Shown in pieces: positions 46,732 to 59,008 of a stretch of 64,000 bases of DNA. A model generated the notes under the pieces. That model saw only the letters and a list, made by a program, of their open reading frames with translations. It did no database searches and was not told the DNA's origin. The DNA is from Sweltsa coloradensis (Eukaryota; Arthropoda; Insecta; Plecoptera; Chloroperlidae). A program made the translations under genes and the position numbers. Each line of letters opens with the position of its first letter. The first letter of the stretch is position 1. Where the stretch lies: positions 62,001 through 126,000 of the forward strand of contig JAMZAV010000071.1 in NCBI GenBank assembly GCA_024449915.1, given 5' to 3'.

Positions 46732-48570
46732 AGTTTTTAAAAGTTTGTTAAAAACACGTTATTATTTAGGGAGTTCTAATAGTACCACTTATAGTTTAAC
46801 CCAGTAAGAATTCATTGTTAGGACGATGGGCAAAGTAATAAAATTAAAACCTGTAGTACACCCATACACAGTTACACACACATAATAATGCAGTATTTGT
46901 GTATTATTAACTGTTCACACCAAAAATATGGAAAAATTAGAAGAATCATTACAAAAAAAATATTCGTGTGCAAGTTTATATTCAGCATGAAATTAAAAAT
47001 TTATTCAGTTTTCTAGTATTCAAGAGAAACACATGTAACTGCTGGCTTGCACCTATACTCTGCGTATTATGTGACTGAGTCCATTTAAACTATAAATAAT
47101 AAATAATATTTTTAAATATATGAATCATTATAATGATGGATAATATTAAATCAATAACGTTAAAATTAATAATAAGTCGTCATAAACAGAGCGTTCATTA
47201 AAAATCACTGTTAAAATATGTATGAAAACTTATATTGTCAAAATAAAAAGGTTTCAAACTAGGTGCAACTTCAATTACTTTAAAACTACCCTGTGACATA
47301 ATTAACGTTTCGTTTAAACTTTATAGTGTATACTTTCCAGGCTCAGTGATCATTTAATTTAACCAGATCTTTTTTACTGTTGCTTAATTCAATATTTCCC
47401 GTCGCAAGCTAAAAAAATTACTTGAAAATAAAGCAAGCATATTCTGAAACGGTGGTGAATTAAATAACATTATTTTTTAGTAAAATAGCGATGAGATGTG
47501 ATGTGAGCAGTGATTGCTAGTGCCTGCATGACAGTTTACGTGGCTATGCGAGAGAATTTGGGTTGTGGTGTGGGGGTGGGGGTTGGGGGTGGGGGAAGGT
47601 ATTTCCCTTGGAGACTATCCCTCTCAGCTACGCAGTAACTTTACAGAAATGTTTAAAACAATTACCCTGAATATTTATGTACTATGCAACCCATAACAAG
47701 ACCACGGATTGTCAAGGGGCCTATTTAAGTTTAAAGTATTTTGTAGTGAATAGCCTATAGGAAGGCAAGGTACCTAACTTGCTTTTTTTTTTTCATATTT
47801 AAGTAAGTCGGAATTGTAGTTCTTGTGATATCATTTACTTTATACCAAGTTGTGGACGTATTTTTTAAGTGAACCAACATTGAGGAATAGCTAGGCCGAA
47901 TTTCAAAGACCAGTCAAGTATTTATAAGTTAACTATGATCAAAGATCAGTGTCGAGGACCTCGTCAGTAATCTCTGCTATGATGGATACACCACTGCCAT
48001 ATTAGCCAAAACGTGATAGTGCATTTACTTGGCAGGTGTTCACGGCTACTGTGGCCGGGGCGTACAAGTCTCTGCTATGTGCTTCCACTTGATTGACAAC
48101 GTCGCGATGTAGAACGTGGCTGTGTCTCTCCCTAAAATGTTGTATCTTACTTTATTATAAGTTTTTGCAACATCTGCTAGAAGTAGAATAAGTGTTTGGC
48201 ATAGCGAGAACTTATGATTATTTAATTCAGATGAACTAAAATATAAATTACAATTATATATCATAAGTGTGCCTTAATTACAAATATATGGATTATATTT
48301 AACAACCATTACATGTTTATACTTTAAAAGTATCTCCGATACTGAAATAAGTCTTGATTTAAGTAGGCCTAAGTAGTGGTATCTTGTTTGTAAAGAATAC
48401 CAATAAGTTATAATTGCAGATTAGTGTACGAATAAAGAGTTGTAATATTCAATTAATTCAAAGCGATTAATTACAGATCATATTCACTTGCGTTTTATAC
48501 AAAGGCAATCAAAGAATACAGCTTAATATGATTTGTTCTCAAAATATAATTTGTTTATTCACGTATTTAT
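46732..48570. other. Non-coding interval
   Basis: Nothing is recognised apart from the G-rich motif at 47.57 kb. The 72-codon minus-strand frame at 48046-48264 has no identifiable product. Confidence 0.5.
47572..47595 (+). promoter_or_regulatory. G-quadruplex motif, four G5 runs
   Basis: Four consecutive runs of five G are separated by loops T, TT and T. This fits the strict G3+N1-7 quadruplex pattern with very short loops, predicting high stability. It stands out in AT-rich DNA. No promoter or gene is identified nearby. Confidence 0.7.
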
Positions 48571-48585
48571 TACCGTATATTACTA

Positions 48586-48837
48586 CAAATTTTTTAAATT
48601 TTTATCGTGGGAAACCTGTTATAGGGTGCATTTAGCCCCTCTTCAGGTGAACTAGGTATGTGCGGATAGGAAATTTTGAAGGGATGTCCGAGGGCTGTTT
48701 AAGGGCATTCAGCCTTAACGACTGAGGAAAACCTCGGAAAAAACCTTCAGTCAGGATTGCCGGTCTCGACGGGATTCGAACCCGGGACCTCCCGAATCTG
48801 AGTCGAGCGCTTAGCGCCCGAGCCAACACTGTCGGTA
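48586..48837 (-). repeat. tRNA-derived SINE with target duplication, best copy
   Basis: On the minus strand the head reads CCGACAGTGTTGGCTCGGGC, with B-box region TCCCGGGTTCGAATCCCGTC. The body runs ACCGGCAATCCTGACTGAAG, CCGAGGTTTTCCTCAGTCGT and CCCTCGGACATCCCTTC. The tail is CACCTGAAGAGGGGC, CCCTATAACAGGTTTCCCAC and an A/T stretch. The 10-bp word TATATTACTA occurs on both sides (48576-48585 and 48838-48847), as expected of a target-site duplication from LINE-type insertion. This is the reference copy for the family at 5.3, 44.2 and 46.5 kb. Confidence 0.85.
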
Positions 48838-48847
48838 TATATTACTA

Positions 48848-51800
48848 TAGCTATACCGTTGTGAAATGCCATTTAATAAAATACGCTTTTGAGTAAGCAA
48901 TAGAAAAAATACGTACAGATTTAAAAAATCCTATTTTATGAAAGTACGTAAATACCAAACGTATTAACAATCAATACAAAATATCTATTCTGCTATCTAT
49001 ACAAGCTCCCCAATCATTGTACCGGGAACTTTATTTGAAGAGAATGTGGTATGGCTGGTTATATAATGGTGTCTACGGCAATATCTTGCATTTGAAAATT
49101 GCTTTGGAAATGCGTATACGAAAGGCAAAATCCAATTTAAGTTGTAGCTGTTGAACAACCCTCATGAGGGGCTCTATATTATCCTACTGTCTTTATCTGT
49201 GCGAGCAAACAAGAGTGGAAGATTCATAGTGTCTTTCAACGCTTTCGGGGAAGAGAGGCACAGTAACTGAAATGGGTTGCTGAATTTAACTAGAATGCCA
49301 AGACCAATAAAATTCAGTGTGAACAAAATCGCACTAATGCAATTAGCTACGGTTGTATATGGTAGCATTTTGAACTAATACATGAAGGTGATATATGCGG
49401 AAAACATGATTTGAAATACATTTTTCATTTTTCAAAATAATACATATTTATATATTTGTTTCCAAATAAGTCATTTCAAGGACCGAAGCTCTAGCTCCTA
49501 AAAATATCCACCACTAATCAATCCATCCGTCCGACTGTGCGTTGTCACGTTTTACGTTCAAAATCGAACATCCTCCGATAAACATCCGGTTTTATTGTTG
49601 ACGTCATAATACAATGATAATATAACACAATGTTTTTGGTGACCCAGATGAATATAAGCGAGGCTTTCACAATCCGAATGGAATATTCTTACAATATTCT
49701 ATGCACAAAAGATTTTAATACTTGAGGAATTTTATTATTGTATACTTCTTTTACAATTGGTTGATAAATAACCTTCCCCCCCACCCCCTATCGTGTGTAC
49801 TTCCGTTCTCATGCTTGTTGTAGATTTAGTGTTTTTTGACAGAGGCACGTTGAATTTCTTGTGTACCTTAACAATTTTACACACGTTATTATTAAATCGT
49901 TTGACAACTCCGTCAGTTTTCAAGGGGCGTCGATAACATTAAAAGCACACTTCCTTCCTTCAAATACTTCCTCTTTAATGCGTATTTGTTCAGGCTCTTT
50001 CATATTACTTTTTTAATCCAGAAACGTATCTACTAATCTTAACCTCGCCCAGCAGAAATAACGTGAATCCATGGCAGAGAAACCCAACAAGAATCTACTA
50101 CCCGGAGTAACGATCCTGGCCTATCTTGGTTGCATGCGAAATTACGTCATCATATCAATTTTTCACCCATGTAGATTTCCATTTTATGGTTATCCAATAA
50201 TGTGAGTATTAGCAATGGATCATAGGTTTTTAAGCCAACTGAGGCGGGAAATTTGAAATAAAATGTAGCAAGTGGCAGCAAAGTAGCATCACTTTCGCTT
50301 GCTATACAGATCACAGGGCAAGTATCGATATTGGCTGTCATTTCGGTTCGGCGAGCATCAAGTAGTACACAAGCTGGCCTAGGGGATATAAGGGTTGGGT
50401 TAGGGGAGGGGAGTCAAGGGAATGAATCGAGGTGAGGAAAAGGATACACATCATATATCACATCGAAGACTTATCAAACGTTTTGGCACGTGTTCAAATC
50501 ACCTCGAGGGGAATTTCGATCACTCTTAACGGAACAATGATAAGGCGACGCAATTGATGTGGACAAGAAATAACAACGTTACGTTTGATAGATGTTGTTT
50601 TCTAAACATTAAGATACGGTATCGAATAATGCCTAGAAGTTAGATCATTGTTTACTGACAAATACTCACAGAAGTGTTTTGAACTAGTTTATATCAAAGA
50701 ACAATTTCTAATACATGTCTTGACGTTGCCTATTCTAATCTTACTTGGGTAAACTTAATTTGGAAAGTTATATTTAAATTTCCCTTTAGATCGTGCAGTG
50801 GTGTGTTCCTATTGAGTGTTACTATTGAGTATGGTGATACTATTTATAATAAAGGTAATTGAAATCGGATTTTATCAATGTGGGCTAATAACATAAGGGC
50901 TAAAAAACAAAAACATAACTTTTTTTCATTTTATACTAGGTATATTTTGATAATGATAGGTACATGATCGTATTGACGCGTCGTTTAGTTGTGTCATAAT
51001 ATACAAACGGGCCAATTTAAATTTTTATGTCTACTATTAACATATTATTTAGAGGCGAGTCCCACAGTGAAAACCATTTACTCTTGAGGCGTTTTTTTTT
51101 TTTAATTTTGTATTCTCATACTAAAATAATATTCAAATAATGGTAAAACATTATATTATATTTCATTGGGGAAATAGCCAATTCCGAATATTTGAAAGAT
51201 AAGATTTCTAAAAAATTCACAAGAAGAGATCAATGGTAAATGTTTTTTTTATTTTCTATGTTGAATACAATACATTAGTAGTTTTTGTACCCTACCGCAT
51301 TTGAACCACATTCCTCGTTTTATTTTGATCTTCCCGTCATATTTCCATATTTTCGATACTTGCTGTAAAATAAAGTGGATATGCTCTAGCCAGCTGTCTG
51401 TAAGTCTACCCACTTTCATATTATCTGGTAACAGCATTTCAAGCTCGCTTTAGTATTTAATATTTCCTGTTTCATTCTTACCATGATATACCGAATTCTA
51501 AGCATCAGATCTCCAATACACTATCTCAAACTTTGAACTCCCAGGTGTGTTCTGATGTCAACGCTCTTAGTTGTTTTTTACTCTTTAGTTGCTACTATAG
51601 ATAACTTGTAGCGAATTTCATGTCAAAAACTGAGTCTGCAAATCACTATACCTCAAGTATACCCCCTAAGACCAGTTTACTGAATCACTTGGCACTTAGG
51701 TAACAAGTATTTAACGTAAGGGCCTACAGGTTAAAGGAGCTATATCCTTAGAACTTGTTTTATTTTTTTTGAATTAATCATTGTTGTTTATTTACTCTTA

Positions 51801-52320
51801 TTTTTTTAAAATTGTATTATTCTTCCACAGTTGAATCGTGGTACAATTTTAACTCTCGTTCCGATAGTATCTTTCGAAATTCTCGTGAACTCTTTTTGAT
51901 CTGATTTTATTGTCATTCAACTAATGTATCTATACGTGATTTTAATCCGTGCGTCCATTTTGTGAATAGTTCCTCTTTAGCGATTCTCTCCCATCAAGTA
52001 CCCTTTATTCACATAAAACAATGATCTAGTAAAAATGAATGATGGTATTTTTCCATTGAGTTGTTCATATGAAATGCAATCCAGAAATCATAAAATCCAA
52101 ACCCGAACACGCACTGAACCTGCATGCGAGACGATATTATATTCCCCTTTCAGGGCTGTATTTTGTAATTTCTGGATTGAGATACATAGAACTTATAGTG
52201 TTGGAATAATCATGATATTTTTTATATCCTCAAGCAGGTGTGTTTTTGTGTTGATTATTAGTTTGTGCTTAGACATGCTTTTGCAAGAATATATACTCAC
52301 ACATTAATACCGTCTCGTAA
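48848..52320. other. Non-coding interval
   Basis: No gene or named repeat is evident. Several short frames translate to unrecognised peptides. Poly-T and AT-rich runs are common near 51.1 and 51.8 kb. Confidence 0.5.
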
Positions 52321-52322
52321 TG

Positions 52323-52708
52323 ATATCTTAATTTTATTTATTAATTTATTTAACGTCTATTCTATTCAGTTAAAAAACTGATTTACAAAGGATCTTTTTA
52401 CATAGATGCAGACACAATAATGAACTACAGTTAAGGAAATATTTGAAATAGTAATATTACAACAAAAATGCATTAAAACACAACAATTTGGGTATAAATT
52501 CAAAAATGATATTAAATACAATTAATTAATGAACCAAAAATTAAAAAGGGGGGAAAATGAAAAGAAAAAAGAAGATAAAAAAAAGAAAGAAAGAAAAGAG
52601 AAAAAAATCCTAAAAAAAAAGAAAAACGAAAAGAAAAAACTGATTTATTAGACGATCCCACTCAAATGAATATGAGGTTTGTCAAAAATCAGGAACAGCA
52701 AATCAGGG
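52323..52708 (-). mobile_element. Minus-strand retroposon with polypurine block, copy 1
   Basis: On the plus strand it reads TTTATTTAACGTCTATTCTA, TTCAGTTAAAAAACTG and ATTTACAAAGGATC, then GATGCAGACACAATAATGAA, a run of A with G (52546-52642), and ATTAGACGATCCCACTCAAA down to GCAAATCAGGGA. The copy at 59.0 kb has the same order and stops at the same base, AATCAGGGA. A shared 5' boundary suggests a short full-length unit (about 390-475 bp) using a LINE 3' end, rather than random truncation. It is non-coding. Confidence 0.7.
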
Positions 52709-52709
52709 A

Positions 52710-53563
52710 AATCTTTATTATTACGCCTTCAGGCGTTGTTTAGTGTTGTAACGACGACTTGCGTAAAGAGCGTGCATTAAATATACAACTCGATGTAACA
52801 CATCGATATCTTGAATCGTATCAACCGGAGGAACATCAGTTATGTTCAGTCGAAATGATGGGTAGACACCTATATTTCACGCGTAAACTGTCGCCGTATA
52901 TCTGAAGTGATGTCTAGGAAGAGATAACCAGTGCCTCGAAATCTGATTGATTTATCTATGTATGTATGCCCAACACACGAGAACATTGAAGATAAAACGA
53001 ACAGCACGGAAATTATGAGCCTAAGGAAAAGTAAAAAAAATAGTATCAAAAATGTTTTCGTTGAAAAGTAACACTCCGTTGTGCTCCTTGAATTGTGTGT
53101 GTGATAGTTAATGTATAGTTTGTTGTAAATTTACGAAATGTGTAATACGAAAAAGTCATATTTCGATAAGGTACTAAACGGCAAATGTATATGGTTTTAA
53201 AATCTGATCGGACGCCAGAAATTTTCTGAAAAGCATTTATACTTGGATTAAGAATGTTATAATTTTAATTTGTATCTAGGTGCCCGTTAGGGCGCCGCAG
53301 CCAAGCCGCGGTGCGCTACACACTCAAGCACCTTATACACCAAGCAGAGTTGGGGTGATTTCGAGGTGTTACCCAGCCGTCATGTAACGTGATGTGAACT
53401 TGAAAACTATCACAATCGAGGGGATTTAGGTACCTGACAACACATACCAAATTTTATTGGGGTACGATTATTCCTTCTTGGTGAAAAAATGGCTTGAAAC
53501 ATGCTCAAAATCACTTTAAGGATGTTAGCTACTGCTACTGCTAACATCTAATACGTCAGTTTC
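52710..53563. other. Non-coding interval
   Basis: A GC-richer patch lies at 53280-53350 (GTGCCCGTTAGGGCGCCGCA). No gene was recognised. Confidence 0.5.
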
Positions 53564-53567
53564 AATC

Positions 53568-53766
53568 GGCCCGCGATTCTGACCAGACGGGTGGGGCTAC
53601 AATGTTCATATTTTACATGGACATTAAGGTTATAGTAATATAGTCTCTTTTGAAAAAAAAAGTTGAAAAAGTTTGCTGGAAGGCTTCCAAATAAAGGTTT
53701 TAAAATAAGCCTTATACACTAGGCATACAATCAACAAGTAACTATAGTAACTTGACACTTGTTGAC
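53568..53766 (+). mobile_element. Internal fragment E of the Helentron-like family
   Basis: GATTCTGACCAGACGGGTGG, GGCTACAATGTTCATATTTT, ACATGGACATTAAGGTTATA and AACAAGTAACTATAGTAACT match the 3' block of copy A at 15230-15410. Neither terminus is present, so this is a relic without mobilisation signals. Confidence 0.7.
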
Positions 53767-54388
53767 GGTACAAGCAGAGTTAGGCGGAAAAGTGCGATAC
53801 GTAAACAAATAGCGGACATTTTAAATTTTTCTTCTTTGTGTGGAACGAGAAAAGGTGTCATTATACTCTCATAAAACAAATCAGAAACCGTCCCTGGCCT
53901 AGGCCCAGATGTAGAAAATTATTTATAATACAACAGTGTAGGTCTAAAGTTCCATTAGGCTATAGGACTAGATAAATAAATACTTACACTACATGTTTGA
54001 CAACCCCTAGGCCTTTCTTAGTCAACCCTAGGCCAGCACAACCTTGTTTTGACACACTTCCCGCACAAATAACGTGTTTTGATTACTACAAGCCTAATGC
54101 AGATAAACAATGGTATGATAGTCCAAAATTTACGGCAATAATAAGCCTTTTCTTTTCTATTAATAAACTCACGCAATCTCCTGTCACTTTTAATGAAAAT
54201 GCAAAACAAAAGATGGTGAAAATTTTCAATGTTTTTTTGATTATCTGATGATTTACATGGCTGTGGATGCAGTGAAATAGGTGTAAAATAACATTAGTTG
54301 TGCGTTTGTTGTTACATGGAAAATGAGTTGCCTAGACTTAACCAGTCCTTATACCGTCGTTATACCATGGTTATACCACCTATTATTA

Positions 54389-54432
<44 letters not shown>

Positions 54433-54598
54433 TATTCTTCTGTTCAACAATACATTTACATGGATGTGAATCCGGTCCGGGCCTAGATATTTTACATCCT
54501 ATTGTTATTGCTAATACCATAAAAATTAAATCAACTTTGATAAAAATATTATATTTTAACAAATAATTTTGTAATGGAACTTGAAAAAGTAATGAGAT
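53767..54598. other. Non-coding interval with (ATT)n
   Basis: AT-rich DNA containing the microsatellite at 54381-54432. No gene was recognised. Confidence 0.5.
54381..54432. repeat. (ATT)n microsatellite
   Basis: About 17 ATT units with one GTT interruption near the left end. Confidence 0.95.
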
Positions 54599-55011
54599 CA
54601 CACACATAACAAAAACTTGTAGAAATACAGCCAAACCTTACACACTCAAAAGGAATGAGATCTAAAAAAAGGGCCAAGCTCATCTACCCTTCCACATTTG
54701 CGCATTCTTAATTCATAAACGTACAGTGTCCCATAACAGCATCCTCGAAAAGCTTAGCAAAATAGAATTTGCATGTTTACGTTTAAATTAATTAGAAAAA
54801 AAGAACTTGGATAAACTATTACGTTAAATTAATAATCGTAAATTCTATTTTGCCAAGCTTTTCGAGGATGCTGTTATGGGACACTGTACGTTTATGAATT
54901 AAGAATGCGCAAATGTGGAAGGGTAGATGAGCTTGGCCCTTTTTTTAGATCTCATTCCTTTTGAGTGTGTAAGGTTTGGCTGTATTTCTACAAGTTTTTG
55001 TTATGTGTGTG
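54599..55011. repeat. Near-perfect inverted repeat, 172-bp arms, 69-bp spacer
   Basis: The left arm (54599-54770) and right arm (54840-55011) are reverse complements without any indel. The only mismatch I found is A54756 opposite C54854. The spacer (54771-54839) is AT-rich and contains ACGTTTAAATTAAT and ACGTTAAATTAAT, a short direct repeat. The arms have no coding frame and no terminal motif of a known transposon superfamily, and no target duplication is visible. If transcribed it would fold into a long hairpin RNA. A fold-back artefact of library preparation or assembly is the main alternative. Confidence 0.95.
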
Positions 55012-58000
55012 TAATAATGTACACGCACCAACATAGGCCAACTCAAGAATGAATGTGGTATTTTATTCTTCGTCGTGTTGACGTACTGTTGTTATAGTCC
55101 TTGTGTTGAACCAATTTAACCGTATTTGCATTATTTAACATCAACAACAACAAGAAAAGCAGTCGACCTCTCCCTAGCAGTTTCAAGAAGAAGTGGGTTT
55201 GCAAGAAAGGCAAATAAACGAAAGCACATCAGTCCGTAGAAAATGGCATCCACAGTGACGACGCTACATATAGGGAAATAACGAATAATCTAGTTTATTT
55301 AACAAAAATACGATGTGACAAAATAAACCGTGAAAGCTACGACTTTTCTTCAATCAGTAATATCGTAACGAATAATAAAAATGCTTATGTAAAAAATGAA
55401 AAATGCATGCTGAGTTATCACATCACTAAGATCCTATATATAATGATGAAATATGTCAGGCAACGTACATGCGTGTACTTGTGGAGTTTGTACTTGTAGG
55501 TTTTCGATGCACTGTACTTTGCAATATTTATTTACCTATACTACATAGAGCAAACGTACAGAATATTACATTGATATCAGCCAAAAGAGGAGACAAGGTG
55601 ACTGTCTTATAATATGTTTTGTATTCTCTTGTTTTGAGCGAATTACAGTTCGAGTATATTAATTGTCGTATGAACACGATGATATTCGCAAATTACTAAT
55701 TTGCTTGCTTCACTTCTTATTTATACATCACTGTAGTATTTAAATAAATAAAAGAGTGCGTAAAGAAGTTGTCAACGAGATGTAAGTAGTTCTTAGATCA
55801 AGAATGGCTTGTGCTTGCGTCCAGTTAGTATTTGAATTATTGTTAATGGCTTGAGTTTATCTGTGCTTACTGTAACTCGACTTTTTAAATGAATGGCATG
55901 CTCCACTTTCATGACAGAACAGAATATAAGAGAAATTGATTCCATAACTCTGCAAAAGAATAAAACAAAATACTTTATGAAACCCATTTGTCAACTCTAC
56001 ATTAATGACGCCTGATTGTCTGGACAAACCACGTCCTTTGAATTATGTTTTCGAACTCGCACACAAATTCTTCTTCGTCAATGTAACATGGGGTTATACC
56101 CGATAAAAAATTAAGGGTTGTTGGGGAATATGATTTGCTCGGACATTTTGTTTTAATTGCCTCATTTTGATGGAGGAAATAATTTGTTTAACTAGTGTTT
56201 TGTTGTATTACGTAGATTTTTTACATTCTATTTCTATGTAGTATGGAATAGAAATTGCTAATTAATATTACCGACTATTATTAAATGTATACTATAAATT
56301 GTATTTTGGAAGGATGGATGTCTTGAGATTTTTGTGCGTAGCTCTTTTTGTGTCTCGGAAAATACAAGCGAAAATAAATATATTTGTTTCTTGCGAAATA
56401 CAGTTGTTTTCTTTGCGTGGCCCGGTCACTCCGTATTAGGTCTTTTGTTCTGTCGTCTCTAGAACAGCACGCCTTTCCTGCCCATAGCAGTTCAGTTGGT
56501 GTTCAAACTTGGTACGTAGTCGGTTAAATGCATATTCCATAAACCACGGGGAATAAAATAAAAATTCCCTTTTAGCTCAGGTTTGTACTGTGCATTGATT
56601 TTTACCATCTCCAATAAAAACTTCATTTAGGGTCGACTCCACGCATCGCCAAGCATATCAAGTTTTGCTTTGACGAGAACTGGATCCTTGTAGGAAAGTT
56701 CCCGGAAGAATCAAGAATACGAAGAACTTCGTTAGAATATATGAACATCCCTAGCACGAGATTATTAAACCGTGCCCGCACCGCAGAGTGGTTTTAAAGA
56801 GAGAGGAGATCGTGACATTTCTCAGAGTAAAAGTAGTGTCAAAGACGTCCAGGAAAAGTGTGTACATGTGTACTATACTCTATGCCATTTGTGTGGTTTA
56901 TTACAAGCTAACTTCGTGTTAATAATTCAGAAACATATTATTTATTAACATTTAATTTCTAAATATTAACCAAGAAGTTACATTTAATATTTTTATTTTG
57001 TGGTATCGTTTTGACAAATTTTTCTCCTTGACAATCAGGTTTCCTTCCCCACACCACATATTGTCACGTGCATTGCAATTATTATAATCTAACTATATTT
57101 GATCCAAGGAAAAATACCTCTCATGGCCAAAGAAATACTGACTTCTCTAACTCTCGTATTTTTTATTTCATTCTTACCGAATGATGTCAGTACTCTAACG
57201 GTAGACAGGTACGATGAGTGAAACAAGGTGGAAAGTATAACTCAGGATTGAATATTAAATACTTACTTGTGTTTCTTAATAGACGTGACTTTAATACTAC
57301 AATATTCTGAAACGAACAGACACTCTCTCCTGCGACAACCGTCACCATATCTGCTCTGATTCCTAGAGGGCTCCCTCGCACTGTGGCTCCACGTATAGAC
57401 AGGCACAGGCTCCACTTACTTACGGAACTGCTTGCGAGAAAATCAATTATTAAGCTTAAATAAATAACCTGGTAAAAACGTTTTAATTTTGTAAAAACAT
57501 GATTATAAAAAAATGCACTAACTCGAATAAAGCAAACAAAAATGTATGTACAAAATTGCATGTGTTCAAATTTTTAATTGTGTTTTATTTGTTAAAGAAG
57601 TTGCGTTCATCCTTATAACTCATAGGGATAAGTATTTGAACATTAAGTATGTAAATATATAAACGCCAGTACCACAAATTAAATATTTTTTGAAAGAAAG
57701 AGCATTATTATCGAAAAGATGAACAATTGTTATTTTAAAGTGAATGGAAAACATAAATTATGATTAATATTTTAAACAACAAAATGTGTGACACTTTCAT
57801 TTTATACCAAATTTCCATTCTCCCTATATAAGAATTTAGTTCCCAGCATAGGCATGTAATGGGTAAAAAAAGCAAGAGTGAATTTCAGCGAGTCTTCTTT
57901 AAAGATTGATGTATGCAATATTCATAGACGCACCTTAAATCTCCATGCCATTCTGTCAGGGTGTTTGTCTGAACGATCAAATGTAAAATGTATGAAGCCT

Positions 58001-58364
58001 CCCGGTCGATCCAATTCTTTAACTTCGCAAGTGTAAGTGATAAAACCATTCCACAGGCAAAACACGATACCGCACTTAAAGGACAAGCAGAATCGAACTT
58101 TATACCAAGTACTAAAGGGTTGGATCTATTTTGGATTACCTATTTATAAACAGTGTATTCAAGAGTGAGAAGTTTACATTGCAATGCTATTGTAGTGAAT
58201 TCTAGTCCATTTGGAGCGCACATTACATAAATTTCTTCGAAATAATTTCTTAAAACACCATATTTTAAACATTTTTATTTGTTTTAAATTTTATCGTCAG
58301 ATACAGCAAAACATTCGTGTTTGTGCAGCAATAACACCCCGACAAATTAATTTCATTATAAACA
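55012..58364. other. Non-coding interval
   Basis: No gene or transposon is recognised. A 124-codon minus-strand frame (57187-57561) has no identifiable motif. The flank up to copy D is ordinary AT-rich DNA. Confidence 0.5.
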
Positions 58365-58934
58365 CTAGGAAAACGCTAAAGTCCCGCCGCGTTGATGGAT
58401 GAGCTTTTTTGTAAGTTTTAAGTTTGCGTAGGACCACTTTTCCTTTGCTAGTGCTTTTTGAATGCCATGTAGGTGATTGTTGTCAAGTTTCTATTGTTAC
58501 TTGTTAATTGTTATTATAAACCTAAAAAAAAACTCGTATTTAAAACCTTTATTCTATGGATTCTGGATAACTTTGTCAATTTTCTCTTTTAAAAAGCAAT
58601 ACATCACCATTACCTTAATGCCCATGTAAAATATGAACGTTATAGCCTCACCCGTTTGCTCAGAATCGGCCTAAATGTCACGAAAATATCGCACTAAAAT
58701 TCGAAACAAATCGTAAAAGTACGATATTCATAAGAAATATTTCTTCGATTGTGCCAAAAAAACGTGGCAGGTCTAAATTCAGAGATTTCGATGGTCCCCT
58801 ACAATTTTCATCAAGATCGCATATGCCGTTTGCCCGGTAGCGTGCAAACAAACAAACAGTCAGAAAGAATAAAAAAACATTGGAGATAAATTTTTTAGGG
58901 TTCAGTGAAATTGAAGTCTTTGCTTTGCTCATCC
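58365..58934 (-). mobile_element. Helentron-like non-autonomous element, copy D
   Basis: This 570-bp inverted copy has its 3' end at 58365 (CTAGGAAAACGCTAAAGTCC on the plus strand) and its 5' end GCTCATCC at 58927-58934, each bordered by a T in element orientation. It has one 184-type unit and one 3' block, with no microsatellite expansion, and may be closest to the basic unit. The GCGAAGCGAAG subterminal repeat has decayed to GCAAAGCAAAG. Confidence 0.75.
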
Positions 58935-59008
58935 AATTATGTTTTATAATAACAGTTTTGTTTTCGAGAAAACAAATTACATTTTCGTAATTGATTTCAT
59001 TTTATTTA

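Noticed and set aside
48632..48829. 65-codon minus-strand frame rich in arginine
   Set aside because: It is the tRNA-SINE read through. The apparent peptide comes from the tRNA head.
57187..57561. 124-codon minus-strand frame
   Set aside because: Hydrophobic, low-information peptide with no motif and no supporting context.
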